The position numbers were made by a program, and so were the translations under genes. Positions 17,005 through 26,190 of a DNA stretch of 35,441 bases are shown one piece after another. The DNA is taken from positions 1 through 35,441 of the forward strand of contig NZ_NAST01000025.1 in NCBI RefSeq assembly GCF_002142215.1, in the 5' to 3' direction. Numbering within the stretch: the first letter of the stretch is position 1; every line of letters starts with the position of its first letter. The notes under the pieces are model-generated. The model had not been told where the DNA came from, made no database searches, and was given only the letters and a program-made list of their open reading frames with translations. Origin of the DNA: Gilliamella sp. N-G2 (GTDB lineage Bacteria > Pseudomonadota > Gammaproteobacteria > Enterobacterales > Orbaceae).

Positions 17005-18255
17005 ATGCTCCAATATCTTATCAGTATTACCGATAATACTTTTGTACCTGTGATCATATTGGCACTTGTTAGTGCAGTGTTTGTTCAGTCAAACCTATAT
17101 AGTGGTAAAAAATATCTTTTCATTGGTTTTTTATTGGGAATGCTGGCGGCAATCATTTATGCAATCTTAAAGCGTAATACCGGTATTGCTGTTCGAGAGT
17201 ACTATGACCTTAGTGTGATTATTCCTTGGTGCATCATTGTCATTCCATTGCTTATCTGCTGGTCGCTCAGAAATTCGTTTCAACAACCTGTTATTAAGAT
17301 TCTATTGGCTGTATTAACAGTTGTTGCTATAGGGCTGATTACAGCTCAATGCTTACCGAATATTTTACTCTACCCATTTGGATTTGATGTTGGCATGGAG
17401 TCAATATTCAATAATGATTATCTGTTTAAATGGGTTGGTTATGGCTTTGCTCTATTAGTTTGTGGTTTAATTGGCTGGTTGATTTATCGCCTTTGCGCTA
17501 GGTTATCAACTCGATTGGTGGTGGTGATTGCGACATTTGCCATTATTATCTTTACCATTCAAAACGGCATTAATCTACTACAAATATTAATTGTCAGACG
17601 ATTTATTTCACCGCAACAGTGGATGATGGATTTGGTGATTTTTATTTTAGCGCATGTCAACTTGTTTACTTTTATCTTTATGGTGTTGGTATTACTACTC
17701 ACTGTTTTATTATATGCCAAAGCAAAAACCACCTCGCTGGTTGGTAATAATCCAGCCCAAATACGCAAACTTAAAGCAAGCTTACGCCGTGATCGTCGTA
17801 CATCATTATTGTTAATGGCGGGAGTGGCTATTACTGCCTATACCGTCACTCGTGCTCGTTATATATTTGAAAAAGGGGTCGAACTCACCCCTGCTGAACC
17901 TGTTACGCCAAATGCTGATGGTTTAATTGTTATTCCATTAGAACAAGTTAATGACGGCAATTTGCATCGTTATGGTTATAAAACAACCGATGGCACATTA
18001 GTAAGATTTATTGTGATTAAGAAAAGCGAAAATGCCTATGGGGTTGGTTTTGATGCTTGTGATATTTGTGGGGCAAGTGGTTATTATCAACGAGGAAATC
18101 AAGTTGTCTGTATTTTATGTGATGTCGTGATGAATATTGCGACTATTGGTTTTTCTGGTGGTTGTAATCCCGTTCCACTTAAATATGAAATTTTAGATGG
18201 CAATATGATTATTCGACCTACGCATCTTGAAGCTGAAAAAAGTCGTTTTAAGTAA
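17005..18255 (+). CDS. DUF2318 membrane protein with Cys motifs, iron-uptake locus
   Basis: The 416-aa protein has eight or so transmembrane segments in residues 1-290, then an extracytoplasmic C-terminal DUF2318 domain. That domain contains DACDICGASGYYQRGNQVVC, CILCDVV, and GFSGGCNPVPL near residues 350-395. These five conserved cysteines with CxxC spacing are probable metal, Fe-S or heme ligands. Homologues sit beside FTR1 and P19 genes in Campylobacter (Cj1660 type) and others, and are thought to help move electrons or iron across the membrane; the mechanism is not known to me. The next gene follows after 22 bp. Confidence 0.87.
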   Translation: MLQYLISITDNTFVPVIILALVSAVFVQSNLYSGKKYLFIGFLLGMLAAIIYAILKRNTGIAVREYYDLSVIIPWCIIVIPLLICWSLRNSFQQPVIKILLAVLTVVAIGLITAQCLPNILLYPFGFDVGMESIFNNDYLFKWVGYGFALLVCGLIGWLIYRLCARLSTRLVVVIATFAIIIFTIQNGINLLQILIVRRFISPQQWMMDLVIFILAHVNLFTFIFMVLVLLLTVLLYAKAKTTSLVGNNPAQIRKLKASLRRDRRTSLLLMAGVAITAYTVTRARYIFEKGVELTPAEPVTPNADGLIVIPLEQVNDGNLHRYGYKTTDGTLVRFIVIKKSENAYGVGFDACDICGASGYYQRGNQVVCILCDVVMNIATIGFSGGCNPVPLKYEILDGNMIIRPTHLEAEKSRFK

Positions 18256-18277
18256 ATGGTTTTAAAAGGAAGAAAAT

Positions 18278-19564
18278 ATGTTTCGTAGAATGTTACTTAG
18301 CGTGTTAGTTCGTCAAAAAAAGAAGCTATTTTTAATTGCCTTAACCGTTGCTTTAGGTGTGTCGCTGGCGACTGCCATGTTGAATGTAATGTTTGATGTC
18401 GGTGATAAAGTTAATCAAGAATTAAAGGCCTACGGTGCTAACTTAAATATCGTTCCCAAAGGGGCTGCATTGGTTAATGAGTTATATCAACTGGATAATG
18501 CTGATACCCGAGCTGCTATTCAATATATCAAGCAAGATGATTTAGTAAAGATTAAGATGATCTTCTGGGCATATAATATTGTTGATTTTGCACCTTATCT
18601 TACTACACAAGTAACAGTTAATGATAAACCAGTTACCCTCGTTGGAACTTGGTTTAATAAACATCTGACTATTCCAACTGGTGATGAGGTTGACACTGGC
18701 ATGTTAGCCATGAAGTCATGGTGGTCAATTGAAGGCAACACTATGAAGGATGATAATTTGCAAGGAGTCATGGTGGGTGAGACTATTGCCACGCAATTGA
18801 ATCTGAAACTAGGCGATAGCCTTGAGCTAATTTCACCATTAACAAATAAAAAAGTTACTTTAACTGTAAATAATATCTTCCATAGCGGAGGAATCGAAGA
18901 TGCAGAGCTTTATGTGTCACTTCCTGTCGCGCAAAATCTGGCTAATAAAGATGGTTTGGTTGAACGGGTAGAGGTGAGTGCATTAACCACGCCCGAAAAT
19001 GATTTAGCCCGTAAAGCAGCACAAGATCCAAATAGCTTATCTCGCACCGAATGGGATACATGGTACTGTACCGCTTATATCAGTTCGATAGCCTATCAAT
19101 TGGAGGAGTTAATGCCCGATGTTAGGGTTAAAGCAATTATGCAAGTCGCTGAATCAGAAGGATCAATCTTACAAAAAACGCAGTTATTAATGCTATTGTT
19201 AACTGTTTTATCCTTAATCTGCTCGGCGCTAGCAATATCCAATTTAGTTACTGCCAATGTGATTGAGCGTAGTACTGAAATTGGTTTATTAAAAGCGTTA
19301 GGGGCAACAAATATTTCGGTAGCGATGTTAATCCTTACTGAAATTTTGATTATTGCTTTACTCGGGGGGATGGTAGGTTATTTTGTCGGTCTTGGTTTTG
19401 CACAAATTATTGGCCAAACGGTATTTGGTTCGTTTGTTGAACCTAAGATGATAATTATTCCACTGGTGTTAATTATGGTAAGCATGATTACATTATTAGG
19501 TAGCTTACCGGCATTACGTATTATGATGTTTTTACGCCCAACCGATGTATTGCATGGTCGGTAA
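18278..19564 (+). CDS. FtsX/MacB-type ABC permease, iron-uptake locus (1)
   Basis: The 428-aa protein has the FtsX-like layout: an N-terminal transmembrane helix (about residues 16-36), a large periplasmic domain starting ELKAYGANLNIVPKG, and three C-terminal transmembrane helices (from about residue 305) with the ERSTEIGLLKALGATNISV coupling segment. A GGAAG ribosome site precedes the ATG. It is one of two adjacent permeases served by the ATPase at 20732, matching the Cj1661-Cj1663 arrangement of p19 systems. The ABC unit may act on the periplasmic side by mechanotransmission, like MacB, and need not import iron itself. Confidence 0.88.
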   Translation: MFRRMLLSVLVRQKKKLFLIALTVALGVSLATAMLNVMFDVGDKVNQELKAYGANLNIVPKGAALVNELYQLDNADTRAAIQYIKQDDLVKIKMIFWAYNIVDFAPYLTTQVTVNDKPVTLVGTWFNKHLTIPTGDEVDTGMLAMKSWWSIEGNTMKDDNLQGVMVGETIATQLNLKLGDSLELISPLTNKKVTLTVNNIFHSGGIEDAELYVSLPVAQNLANKDGLVERVEVSALTTPENDLARKAAQDPNSLSRTEWDTWYCTAYISSIAYQLEELMPDVRVKAIMQVAESEGSILQKTQLLMLLLTVLSLICSALAISNLVTANVIERSTEIGLLKALGATNISVAMLILTEILIIALLGGMVGYFVGLGFAQIIGQTVFGSFVEPKMIIIPLVLIMVSMITLLGSLPALRIMMFLRPTDVLHGR

Positions 19565-19574
19565 GTGAGGCTAA

Positions 19575-20720
19575 ATGATGATGAATAAAAATCAACGCTT
19601 TATTTTAAAAACGCTGCTTAGTTCGTTAATTCGCCGTCGTTCCCGGATTGCTATTGCTCTACTCGGTGTAGCGATAGGAGCAACCGTTTTACTTGGTATG
19701 GTTACACTTTGTTATGATATCCCAAGACAAATGGGACAAGAGTTTCGCTCTTATGGTGCCAATCTGCTGTTGATGCCGGCTAATAATCAACCTACCATGC
19801 CAATGACCGAAGTAAAAAAAGCCGTTAGCTTACTACCGCAAGATAAGGTATTAGGGGTTACCCCATTTCGTTATGACTCTATCCGCAGTAATCAACAGCC
19901 TTATACCATTGTCGGCACCCAGTTTGATCAAGTTATCAATACTAGCCCTTATTGGAAAATAGAAGGTGAAGTGCCGAAAAATCCAAATGAAATTATGATC
20001 GGTACCGATATTGCCCATTTTGCTAAGCTTAGCATTGGTAGTACCATACCAATTTCAGGAAAATCTAAACAAAATTCGCGTTTCGATGAAGAATTAACTA
20101 TTACCGGCATCGTCAAAACCGGTCGAGCTGAGGATAACTTTATCTTTATTGAACTCAATGATCTTGAAACGTTACTCGAAGAAAACAATCAAGCCGAAGT
20201 GGTCGAAATAAGTATTACGGCAACGCAAGATGAGTTACAGCGCTATATTCAAACCATTAAAGATAATTCCAGCACGGTCGAACCCCATCTTATAAAATGG
20301 GTAACACAATCGGAAGCATCGGTGCTTGGTAAACTGTCATCTTTACTCTATTTGGTCACAATGGTGGTGTTAATTTTGACAATGATCTGTGTTGCCACCA
20401 CTATGATGACGGTCGTTATGGAGCGTCGTAAAGAGATTGGTCTGAAAAAAGCTATTGGTGCAACTAACAAAAGTATTGCCAAAGAATTTTTAGCCGAAGG
20501 ATTAATTTTAGGTATTGTCGGTGGTGTGATTGGAGTAATTTGTGGTCTGATCTTTGCTCAAATAATCAGTGCTAATGTATTTGGGCGATCAATTGTTATT
20601 GAATTTTATTTAATACCAACAACGATTATTATTTCGGCTGTGGTAACCATTATTGCGTGTTTGATTCCAGTAAAACGTGCACTTGAAGTTGAACCAGCAT
20701 TAGTTTTACGTGGCGAATAG
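19575..20720 (+). CDS. FtsX/MacB-type ABC permease, iron-uptake locus (2)
   Basis: The 381-aa protein is a second FtsX-like permease, homologous to its upstream neighbour. It has an N-terminal helix (RRRSRIAIALLGVAIGATVL), a periplasmic domain beginning FRSYGANLLLMPANNQ, and three C-terminal helices with MERRKEIGLKKAIGATNKSI as the ATPase-coupling segment. It starts 10 bp after permease 1 and ends 11 bp before the ATPase gene, so the three probably form one heteromeric complex. Confidence 0.88.
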   Translation: MMMNKNQRFILKTLLSSLIRRRSRIAIALLGVAIGATVLLGMVTLCYDIPRQMGQEFRSYGANLLLMPANNQPTMPMTEVKKAVSLLPQDKVLGVTPFRYDSIRSNQQPYTIVGTQFDQVINTSPYWKIEGEVPKNPNEIMIGTDIAHFAKLSIGSTIPISGKSKQNSRFDEELTITGIVKTGRAEDNFIFIELNDLETLLEENNQAEVVEISITATQDELQRYIQTIKDNSSTVEPHLIKWVTQSEASVLGKLSSLLYLVTMVVLILTMICVATTMMTVVMERRKEIGLKKAIGATNKSIAKEFLAEGLILGIVGGVIGVICGLIFAQIISANVFGRSIVIEFYLIPTTIIISAVVTIIACLIPVKRALEVEPALVLRGE

Positions 20721-20731
20721 GATAGTAAAGT

Positions 20732-21391
20732 ATGAATATGCTCGAAGTGAATAATGTTTCTAAAATCTATGGCTCATTACATGCCTTGTCTGAAGTTAAC
20801 TTAACCGTTGAAGAGGGTAAATGGTTATCTATTATGGGACCATCAGGCAGTGGTAAAACAACCTTAATGAATATTATTGGTTGTATGGATAAACCGTCAT
20901 TAGGCTCTGTGATTTTAGATGGACAAGATATCACCCAGTTGTCATTACCACAGCTGACGGAAATTCGCCGTGATAAGATTGGTCTAATCTTTCAACAATT
21001 CCATCTTGTTTCCTATTTAACTGCATTAGAAAACGTAATGGTGGCGCAATATTATCACAGTATGGTAGATGAAAAAGAAGCCTTACAAGCATTAGAACGA
21101 GTTGGACTTGCGGCACGGGCCAAACATCTACCGCGCCAATTATCTGGTGGTGAACAGCAAAGGGTCTGTATTGCTAGAGCATTAATTAATTATCCAAAAC
21201 TGATTTTAGCTGATGAGCCAACTGGTAACTTAGATGAAAGTAATGAAGCAATGGTTATGAACTTACTACATCAACTTCACGAAGAAGGAAGTACAATCAT
21301 CGTTGTTACGCATTCGCCTGAAGTATCAAAACATGCGCAGACTACGGTGGTTCTTGAACATGGTAAGGTAGCAAGTATTATCAATAATTAA
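20732..21391 (+). CDS. ABC transporter ATPase, iron-uptake locus (1)
   Basis: The 219-aa ATPase belongs to the LolD/MacB class. Walker A is GPSGSGKTT at about residues 36-44, the Q-loop is in FQQFHLVSYLTALENV, the signature LSGGEQQRVCIARAL, and Walker B LILADEPTGNLDE with the H-loop VTHSPE. It follows two FtsX-type permeases in the same orientation and drives them. Its stop codon overlaps the possible first start of the DUF4418 gene (TAATG), suggesting coupling. Confidence 0.92.
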   Translation: MNMLEVNNVSKIYGSLHALSEVNLTVEEGKWLSIMGPSGSGKTTLMNIIGCMDKPSLGSVILDGQDITQLSLPQLTEIRRDKIGLIFQQFHLVSYLTALENVMVAQYYHSMVDEKEALQALERVGLAARAKHLPRQLSGGEQQRVCIARALINYPKLILADEPTGNLDESNEAMVMNLLHQLHEEGSTIIVVTHSPEVSKHAQTTVVLEHGKVASIINN

Positions 21392-21411
21392 TGATTAAAG
21401 GGTCTATATTT

Positions 21412-21879
21412 ATGAAAAATCGCATTGTTTCATCTGTATTGTTTATATTCATCGGGGCGCTACTTATTTTATTTCCGCTTTATATTTTACCTGTCTGCCC
21501 GTTACCTGATGCGCAAGCTATACCTGCTACAACGATGGCAGGGGATGGGCATATGCATTCAACTCCAGGTAAAATCATGAAATGCTTTTGGACTGCAAGG
21601 GCAGAAATTGGTATTGGTAGTTTAGTGATTGCCATTGGTGCGTTAGTACTATTTAGTCGCTCACTATTTGTCCGTATTGGATTGAGTATGGCGTTAGCTT
21701 GCACTGCAGTTTTAGCGGCAGCTATTCCAACTATTTTAATCGGTGTCTGTGGCAATGAGATGATGCGTTGTAATATGGGTGCCAAACCTGCACTGATTTT
21801 ATTAGCTATCGTTTTAGTAATTGCAGCAATTAGCAATGTGCTCTATTTGAATAAACAAGTGAATAAACAAATAAGATAA
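21412..21879 (+). CDS. DUF4418-family membrane protein
   Basis: The 155-aa protein has four transmembrane segments. Its first periplasmic loop contains VCPLPDAQ, GDGHMHSTPGKIMKCFWTAR, and a later loop reads GVCGNEMMRCNMGAKP. These clustered Cys, His and Met residues resemble a soft-metal or iron-binding site and are typical of DUF4418. I prefer ATG 21412, which has AAAGGG nine bases upstream; ATG 21391 overlaps the preceding stop and is the alternative. It sits between the two ABC modules of the iron locus. Function unknown. Confidence 0.8.
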   Translation: MKNRIVSSVLFIFIGALLILFPLYILPVCPLPDAQAIPATTMAGDGHMHSTPGKIMKCFWTARAEIGIGSLVIAIGALVLFSRSLFVRIGLSMALACTAVLAAAIPTILIGVCGNEMMRCNMGAKPALILLAIVLVIAAISNVLYLNKQVNKQIR

Positions 21880-21961
21880 ACAGTATTAAGTAAGTATCAA
21901 CAATCAACATTAGTCAACATCAGCCTTAATACAACAAGATATAGAAAACGAGAACTAAAAC

Positions 21962-23173
21962 ATGCAAGAAAAACCGATTACTATAGCAAATTTAGCATGG
22001 CGAAACATTCAAAGACGACCATTTCGGAGTTGTTGTTTGATTATCATTATTATGCTGTTTTCCGCTACGCTATTTGGCGGTAGCGTGTTAATGAAAAATC
22101 TGAGTTTAGGTATTTCTGGTATGGCTAATCGTTTAGGCGCGGATATTCTTGTTGTACCTTACGGTTATGAAAAAAATCTTGAAGTTGCATTGTTACGTGG
22201 TGAACCAAGCAGTTTTTATCTAAAAGCAGATTTGATTGATAAAATTAAAGTAATCAAAGGGGTTAAAGCTGTCTCCCCCCAACTATTTATCGCTTCATTG
22301 AATGCTGGTTGCTGTACATCTAAAGTACAACTAATTGGTTTTGATCAGCAAAGTGATTTTGTGATCAAACCTTGGTTGCAAACGCAGTTAAACCAACCAT
22401 TGAACAATAATCAGGTTGTTGTTGGTAGCAAAATTACGGCCAATGTCGGTGATGAAATTAAGTTTTTTAATCATCCATTTAAAGTCGCAGCCAAAATGGA
22501 TAGTACCGGAATGGGCTTTGATACCTCTGTATTTATGACAATCCCGACAGCACAGTTACTGATGAAAGAAGCGAACCTAATTGAAGGCGATACTGAACAC
22601 TTTGCTAACTATGTATCATCAATTTTTGTTAAAGTCGATCCTGATTATCAGCCTAAAGATGTTGTTAATCAGATGATGCCGAAATATGCTATTGACTACA
22701 ATATTGATTTTGTGATGACCAAAGGCATGTTAAGTAATATTTCCAAGTGGCTAAATGGTTTTTCAACTATTGTCTATAGTTTATCGGCAATTTTCTGGGT
22801 ACTGGCAATTATTGTCATCTTTGTGATATTTTCATCATCACTTAATGAACGTAAACGTGAAATAAGTCTATTACGTATTTTAGGCGCTTCTCGTAGTGAT
22901 TTGGTCAAAATGTTACTGCGAGAATCACTTATTATTAGTGCCTTAGGTGGCATTGCAGGTATTGTGATCGCTGGTGTATTAATTTATGCCTTTAGCTTAT
23001 TGATTTGCCAGTCGATAGGTTTGCCATGTATGAACATTTCCATTACTGACGGATTAATTTATGCATTAATGGTATTTATGTTGACGTTGATTATTGGTCC
23101 ACTGTCTAGTATTTATTCGGCATTGTCGTTGACTAAATTTGATACTTATCAAACACTAAGAGAGGGTGAATAA
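21962..23173 (+). CDS. FtsX/MacB-type ABC permease, iron-uptake locus (3)
   Basis: The 403-aa protein has the FtsX topology: an N-terminal helix (residues about 20-40), a periplasmic domain starting LGADILVVPYGYEKNLEVAL, and three C-terminal helices from about residue 265 with NERKREISLLRILGASRSDL as the coupling segment. It differs from the other two permeases and carries an adjacent Cys pair (LNAGCCTSKVQLIGFD) in the periplasmic domain and two more Cys in the last loop. Its stop overlaps the start of the second ATPase gene, so these two form a separate permease-ATPase pair. Confidence 0.87.
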   Translation: MQEKPITIANLAWRNIQRRPFRSCCLIIIIMLFSATLFGGSVLMKNLSLGISGMANRLGADILVVPYGYEKNLEVALLRGEPSSFYLKADLIDKIKVIKGVKAVSPQLFIASLNAGCCTSKVQLIGFDQQSDFVIKPWLQTQLNQPLNNNQVVVGSKITANVGDEIKFFNHPFKVAAKMDSTGMGFDTSVFMTIPTAQLLMKEANLIEGDTEHFANYVSSIFVKVDPDYQPKDVVNQMMPKYAIDYNIDFVMTKGMLSNISKWLNGFSTIVYSLSAIFWVLAIIVIFVIFSSSLNERKREISLLRILGASRSDLVKMLLRESLIISALGGIAGIVIAGVLIYAFSLLICQSIGLPCMNISITDGLIYALMVFMLTLIIGPLSSIYSALSLTKFDTYQTLREGE

Positions 23174-23838
23174 TGTTATTGGATGTCAAAAACCTTCGCA
23201 AAGATTATCAACGTGGTTCGCAACATTTCTCAGCGGTAAATAATGTTAGTTTTTCAATGGCACAAACCGATTTTATCAGTATTATGGGCAAATCAGGCAG
23301 TGGTAAAACGACGTTACTTAATATGATTGCTGGGTTATTGACCCCGACTCAAGGTAAAATTACCATTAATGGTACCAACTTATTTGAACTTGATGATAAG
23401 CAGGTATCAGCATTTCGTAATCAAAATATTGGCTACATTCCACAAGGTAGTAGTTTATTACCCAATTTGACCGCACTGGAAAATATTCGATTACCATTTT
23501 ATTTAACTAAACGGGAAAACCAATCTAGTTTAAATTATGCGCTGGATCTGCTTGAAAAGGCTAAAATCTGCTACTTAAAAGATACTTATCCTGCGAATAT
23601 GTCGGGAGGAGAAATGCGTCGAATTGCTATTTTACGTGCGCTGATTTGTCGACCACAATTAGTGATTGCCGATGAACCTACCAGCGATCTTGATGAAGAA
23701 AGCTCTGCACAAATTATGGCGTTATTAACCGAGATTCACCAACAAGGTACAGGACTATTAATTGTTACTCATGATAATGATGTAGCAAATTATAGCCAAA
23801 GAACGTTAAAAATGTCTTCGGGTAGATTAATTGATTAA
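23173..23838 (+). CDS. ABC transporter ATPase, iron-uptake locus (2)
   Basis: The 221-aa LolD/MacB-type ATPase has Walker A GKSGSGKTT (about residues 38-46), the Q-loop in GYIPQGSSLLPNLTALENI, a signature motif MSGGEMRRIAILRAL, and Walker B LVIADEPTSDLDEES with an H-loop VTHDND. Its ATG overlaps the stop of permease 3. It ends the locus, 29 bp before the convergent yceF gene. Confidence 0.92.
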   Translation: MLLDVKNLRKDYQRGSQHFSAVNNVSFSMAQTDFISIMGKSGSGKTTLLNMIAGLLTPTQGKITINGTNLFELDDKQVSAFRNQNIGYIPQGSSLLPNLTALENIRLPFYLTKRENQSSLNYALDLLEKAKICYLKDTYPANMSGGEMRRIAILRALICRPQLVIADEPTSDLDEESSAQIMALLTEIHQQGTGLLIVTHDNDVANYSQRTLKMSSGRLID

Positions 23839-23867
23839 TTAAATTACCTTTATAGCTTTATTATTAA

Positions 23868-24449
23868 TTATAAGAGTAGTGGATTACAGCCCATATCGAT
23901 CATAATTTTATTTAACTTTATCAGCGGTAATCCAACTAATGAATTAATATCATCACCTTCAAGCTTATCAAAAAGGGTGATACCTAATTCATCACATTTA
24001 AAACTACCAGCACATTGTAGTGGCATCTCTTTAGCGATATAAGCATCAATTTCTGCATCAGTTAACTGGCGAAAAGTAACCTTAAACGGTTCACAAATTG
24101 TTTGCGATTGGCCAGTACTAGTATGAATGACGGTCATTCCGGTATAAAAGTAAAACGCTTTGCCACTGCTATTTCTCAATTGTTGTTGGGCATTTTCAAT
24201 GGTATGTGGTTTGCAAACAATCTGATCATCCAATACACCTACTTGGTCAGAACCAATAATCAAACTATCAGGATAATTAGCCACTAACGACTGTGCTTTG
24301 GCATTAGCTAAACGCACCACCAATTGCTGTGCACTTTCATTTAGCAAAGGCGTTTCATCACAAACGGGTGGTACACACTCAAACGGAATGGCTAATTTTT
24401 CCAATACTTTTTTACGTGATAGCGATGTCGATGCTAAGATAATTCTCAT
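23868..24449 (-). CDS. yceF: Maf-like nucleotide pyrophosphatase YceF
   Basis: YceF-type Maf proteins hydrolyse modified nucleoside triphosphates, with m7GTP the reported preferred substrate in E. coli. The 193-aa protein shows LASTSLSRKKVLEKL at the N terminus, the DETP substrate loop, VVRLANAKAQSL, the IIGSDQV catalytic Asp segment and LVGLPLIKL near the C terminus. The m7GTP subgroup features match YceF and not the dTTP/UTP-type YhdE. I chose the ATG at 24449, which has AAGAG nine bases upstream and gives the family length; an ATG at 24473 would add eight residues. It converges on the iron locus. Confidence 0.92.
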   Translation of the reverse strand: MRIILASTSLSRKKVLEKLAIPFECVPPVCDETPLLNESAQQLVVRLANAKAQSLVANYPDSLIIGSDQVGVLDDQIVCKPHTIENAQQQLRNSSGKAFYFYTGMTVIHTSTGQSQTICEPFKVTFRQLTDAEIDAYIAKEMPLQCAGSFKCDELGITLFDKLEGDDINSLVGLPLIKLNKIMIDMGCNPLLL

Positions 24450-24659
24450 TGCAACTATTCTCTTAAGATTCATGGGGAAAGATGAGCATTAAAACCGATA
24501 TGACCGCAATAATCAACTGTCAGTTGTGTTATAAAGCTATCCAGTAACGATGGTCAGTTTGATTTTGGGTTTATTGTCTCAATGGCTTATCAATCAGTTG
24601 TTTTCGATAAATTTTATTAACTACTAAATCAGTTAAACTGCAAGAAATTGCAACAAATC

Positions 24660-25046
24660 TTTGTTCATTGAATTTTAGACGTTTTATTGTTTGGTGGCTA
24701 TTTCAATACCGAGGTTACGTCCAAGTAAAGAGGGTTTGCGCGAACCCTCTTTACCAACTCCCGCGGCGACCATGCAAGTGGTCACGTTGTGACTTCCTTC
24801 CGCCTTCGTTCGCTGTTAACACACCGGCTGTGATTTGTTCCAGACAAAGCACAGCCTTGTCAAACTTCCCTGTTTGCCATGCTAATCTCACTTTGTTGTC
24901 AGCACTTTGCTAATGTCGTTAAATGAGAAGCACTAAACTGATTTATCAAAATAAACTTTAATTATTGGCCCTAGCTAATGAGATAACTAGTTTTAGTGAT
25001 TTAACGGATGGATTTTAGTCTTAAAAAACCCCTCTCCTCAAATTTT
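24660..25046. repeat. Tandem ~387-bp structured non-coding unit, copy 1
   Basis: This is the first of two adjacent copies. The core (about 24678-24924) is nearly the same as copy 2, while the flanks are more diverged but alignable, down to the closing AAAAACCCC segment. It contains three inverted repeats: a 30-base palindrome at 24725-24754 (GTAAAGAGGGTT paired to AACCCTCTTTAC), GACCAT/GTGGTC, and GGCTGTG/CACAGCC with an inner TTTGT/ACAAA. Its GC content is higher than the surroundings. No convincing protein is encoded in it. It may be a dispersed repeat or an RNA; no T-run follows the palindrome, so it is not a standard terminator. Confidence 0.8.
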
Positions 25047-25433
25047 TTTATTCGGTGAGTTTCGGACGTTTTGTTGTTTGATGGCTATTTCAATACCGAG
25101 ATTACGTCTGAGTAAAGAGGGTTTGCGCGAACCCTCTTTACCAACTCGCGCGGCGACCACGCAAGTGGTCACGTTGTGACTTCCTTCCGCCATCGTTCGC
25201 TGTTAACGCACTGGCTGTATTTGTTCCATACAAAGCGCAGCCTTGTCAAACTTCCCTGTTTGTCATGCTAATCTCACTTTGTTGTCAGCACTTTGCTAAT
25301 GTCGTTAAATAAGATTCACCAGACTTTTCAGCAAGAAATAAACTTTTATATTTAAAGCTAATTAATTTTAGTTTTATGACCAATTTCGGAGAGATGATGG
25401 GATGTTTTAAGCTTTAAAAACCCCGTTCCTCAT
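25047..25433. repeat. Tandem ~387-bp structured non-coding unit, copy 2
   Basis: This second copy follows the first without a gap. The same three inverted repeats are kept: the 30-base palindrome at 25112-25141 is unchanged. GACCAC/GTGGTC is now a full Watson-Crick pair where copy 1 has a T-G wobble. The GGCTGT/GCAGCC stem keeps pairing through a wobble. A one-base deletion makes the core offset 386 instead of 387. Substitutions that respect pairing suggest the folded form matters in DNA or RNA. Together the two copies fill most of the 1.2-kb gene-free gap between yceF and the UspF-like gene. Confidence 0.8.
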
Positions 25434-25722
25434 CTGAAAACGACGTTTATTGCTTATTGGTTGATGTTGAGCTAATAAGTAAAGACTAAATAACAATATC
25501 GTTTGTTTTACCGTTACTTTGAGGTCATGATGATAAATAATGTTTGCTATAGTTGATCTCTGTCATGATTTTGCAAAAAAATTATTTCAATCTTTTATAT
25601 TCACGTTAGGATAGTTATGTAACAACTGGATTTCATTTAAAATTAGTATCATACTGAACCAATACCATTGGCCTTCACCAATAAAATGGTAAAGCCAAGT
25701 TTAAATATTGTGAGGAGGCGTT

Positions 25723-26151
25723 ATGTACAAAAAAATATTAGTTCCGATTGATGTGCTTGAAGATGAATTAACTCAAAAAGTGATCCCTCATGTTGAGTGT
25801 CTAGCAAAATTATCTAATGCACAAGTTATCTTCTTTCATACCTTACCAGTTGCATCGGCTATTGTGAATGCTTACTCATTTGGTTTTGATGAGTTTAAAG
25901 ATCAAGCTACTGTACAAACAGAACAGTGGTTACATCGTTTGATTGATACAATTAATCTACCACAGGAAAATTTATCTTTTTCAATCGCTTTTGGTAATCC
26001 AAGAGATGAGATCTTACATCTAGCCGAAGAAATTGAACCAGATCTTATTATTTTAGGTTCAAGACGCCCTAATATCTCAACACACTTGCTGGGTTCAAAT
26101 GCCTCAGGAGTGGTACGAGGTGCGAAAACATCAGTGTTAGTTGTACGTTAG
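25723..26151 (+). CDS. Universal stress protein, UspF-like
   Basis: The 142-aa protein is a UspA-fold cytoplasmic stress protein of the UspF/UspG branch (E. coli UspF 144 aa). It begins YKKILVPIDVLEDELTQKVI, has a central PDLIILGSRRPNISTHLLGS and ends GVVRGAKTSVLVVR, which together give the ATP-binding G-2x-G-9x-G(S/T) pattern. A strong GAGGAGG ribosome site lies upstream. It stands alone, between the duplicated repeat unit and a run of secreted proteins of unknown function. Confidence 0.93.
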   Translation: MYKKILVPIDVLEDELTQKVIPHVECLAKLSNAQVIFFHTLPVASAIVNAYSFGFDEFKDQATVQTEQWLHRLIDTINLPQENLSFSIAFGNPRDEILHLAEEIEPDLIILGSRRPNISTHLLGSNASGVVRGAKTSVLVVR

Positions 26152-26190
26152 TTGTACATAAAGTTGAATCAATGGTGATAGATAAGAATT

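Noticed and set aside
24725-24754. Palindrome as a Rho-independent terminator for a neighbouring gene
   Set aside because: No T-run follows on either strand, it is more than 200 bp from any gene end, and it recurs unchanged in the second repeat copy.
24668-24913. 81-codon plus-strand open frame in repeat copy 1
   Set aside because: It lies wholly inside a duplicated hairpin-rich unit, has no ribosome site, and the matching frame in copy 2 is disrupted.
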